64,000 bases of DNA, taken from an uncultured Phycisphaerales bacterium (lineage in GTDB: Bacteria > Planctomycetota > Phycisphaerae > Sedimentisphaerales > Anaerobacaceae). The notes below the pieces were generated by a model, which was not told the origin of the DNA, ran no database searches, and saw nothing but the letters and a program-made list of their open reading frames with translations. A program made the translations under genes and the position numbers. Numbering within the stretch: position 1 is the stretch's first letter; each line of letters begins with the position of its first letter. Shown piece by piece: positions 62,957-64,000 of this stretch. The stretch is from positions 87,513-151,512 of the forward strand of contig CAIODZ010000042.1 of assembly GCA_903857265.1 (NCBI GenBank), in the 5' to 3' direction.

Positions 62957-64000
62957 TTACTTTGTAATCCTCAACTGTTCTCTGTCTGGAAGTTTCGGAA
63001 ATGGCCCGTGCGGTTCGGTCTGATACCAGAAGGCGACGGAGGAAATATCATCCTGTAATGGCAGATATTTGCCGCCGTCCTGCCAGCCCAGCGCCTGCAT
63101 AGTCACTTTCAGATTTTGCTCGAACCTTATCGGGTCCATTATGTGCCAGCGATATAGTGCAAATCTCGGCTGGTCCTTTGGATTCAAAGTCGTTCTCTCT
63201 TCGACAAATTTGCCGTTTTCATAAACTTTCGTCTTTTTTACGGGTTTGCCCTTCGGGTTAATTATCTGGGGCATACCCGCGTATGGGCCGCTGAACGTCT
63301 GATACCCGCCTCCTTTGGGGTTGTCAAATCCGTATGAGCCGCAGAAATAATCCTCTGTCCCGGTTCCGCATATTGTCGGAAATTCTGTGTCACCATCCAT
63401 ATAGAATTTTATCTCGCCCTCTCCCCACCAGCCGGGGCTGTTCGCTCCCCAGTTCATATATGTCCCCACGTAATGCCCTTTTCCGACGATGCTGTCAACG
63501 ATTATATAAACTTCTTTGAATGGAACGGGATTGACCCTGCGAAACTGTGCGTGAAAATATCCTGCCTTTTCGCCGACGTCGGCAAGGCAATAATTAATCT
63601 CGTAATATAGCGTCATCTGATTTTTATCCAGGTTGGTCATTGTCATTTTGCAGCTTTTCCTGAAAGGCATAGGCCAATAGCAGTTGAACCCGCTCTTGGG
63701 ATTAACGCATACCGCAAGCGAAGTGACCTGTGCATATTCACCCATGCCGCAGGCGAAAAAGTCGCCAAGGGGACACTCGACAGAAGGGGCCTCTTCGCCG
63801 TCCCAGTAGATTCGCAATATATTCAGGCGGTCGTTTCCGGCCGGTGTCATCCAGATATGCTGAATTGAGCCGCTGCCGTTTATGTCCGCCAGCACAAACG
63901 TCTGGCCCGATTTGATATTAACATACGGATTTACTTTCCAGCCTTGTCCCAGGTCGCCGGCGGCGTGAGATGCCGACCCCTCGCCTAATTTCGCCATTCC
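62957..64000 (-). CDS. DUF2961 protein, partial (5' end outside window)
   Basis: The minus-strand frame runs to the window edge; an ATG at 63997 exists but the preceding codon is open, and the family usually has a further N-terminal segment, so the start is probably outside. TFVLADINGSGSIQHIWMT near the N-terminus, FNCYWPMPFRKSCKMTMTN, YVGTYMNWGANSPGWWGEGE and GTGTEDYFCGSYGFD are DUF2961 hallmarks. DUF2961 proteins are related to double-jelly-roll folds and have been tied to glycan cleavage (GH172). The substrate is unknown. Confidence 0.85.
   Translation of the reverse strand, partial: GMAKLGEGSASHAAGDLGQGWKVNPYVNIKSGQTFVLADINGSGSIQHIWMTPAGNDRLNILRIYWDGEEAPSVECPLGDFFACGMGEYAQVTSLAVCVNPKSGFNCYWPMPFRKSCKMTMTNLDKNQMTLYYEINYCLADVGEKAGYFHAQFRRVNPVPFKEVYIIVDSIVGKGHYVGTYMNWGANSPGWWGEGEIKFYMDGDTEFPTICGTGTEDYFCGSYGFDNPKGGGYQTFSGPYAGMPQIINPKGKPVKKTKVYENGKFVEERTTLNPKDQPRFALYRWHIMDPIRFEQNLKVTMQALGWQDGGKYLPLQDDISSVAFWYQTEPHGPFPKLPDREQLRITK

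Overview
The window looks like a chromosome segment of a planctomycete, most likely class Phycisphaerae. This is inferred from gene content, not from an rRNA. The pointers are four tandem ECF sigma / membrane anti-sigma-like pairs, a DUF1080 lipoprotein, DUF2961 and SGNH proteins beside a GH78 rhamnosidase and a GH94 phosphorylase, small Myb/SANT-like basic proteins, and a diaminopimelate-type peptidoglycan pathway in a Gram-negative-like cell. No rRNA, CRISPR array, transposase, integrase or prophage gene is visible. One tRNA (Val, CAC) is present.

Layout. 1-3.3 kb: the 3' end of a glycosidase, an SDR reductase and recJ. 3.3-10.1 kb: a secreted transglutaminase-like protein, then murE-murF-mraY with overlapping or touching ends, and a GT4 glycosyltransferase. 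10.2-12.9 kb: a duplicated-domain secreted protein, a quinone-oxidoreductase-like enzyme and a HAD phosphatase. 12.9-16.7 kb: the methyl cycle and methionine block (ahcY, tRNA-Val, nikR, and a fused metX-metW gene). 16.9-20.5 kb: a small DNA-binding protein, amrS, pdxB, folP and a 55-residue membrane protein. 20.5-26.9 kb, minus strand: a TPR protein with two RNA polymerase alpha-CTD domains, SpoIID, tgt and lon.

27.1-37.4 kb is the most distinctive part: four consecutive minus-strand operons, each an ECF sigma factor followed by a single-pass membrane protein with an extracytoplasmic LolA/lipoprotein-sorting-like domain, then a DUF1080 lipoprotein. All five transcription units end in almost the same terminator hairpin, which suggests spread by duplication. 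One membrane partner has gained fibronectin-like and LamG domains, and only one keeps a zinc anti-sigma motif.

37.5-42.3 kb: cytochrome c biogenesis (ccsA, resB) diverges from heme synthesis (hemA, hemC), followed by an endonuclease III relative. 42.5-48.3 kb: a chaperone block in the order groEL-groES-groEL-dnaJ-grpE-fmdB, with no CIRCE operator seen and a strong hairpin over the dnaJ ribosome binding site. 48.3-53.4 kb: a glycosyltransferase, an AT-rich HEPN-like gene that looks foreign, truA, asd and a DEAD-box helicase. 53.4-57.6 kb: a palindromic repeat, small secreted and YbjQ-like proteins, then an SGNH hydrolase and GH78 rhamnosidase pair. 57.7-64 kb: a GH94 phosphorylase co-directional with fhs and folD (one-carbon metabolism), and a DUF2961 gene running off the edge.

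Taken together this is a polysaccharide-degrading heterotroph with a large surface-signalling capacity. Most genes are ordinary housekeeping. The sigma array, the TPR/alpha-CTD protein, the metX-metW fusion and the HEPN-like gene are the items worth following.
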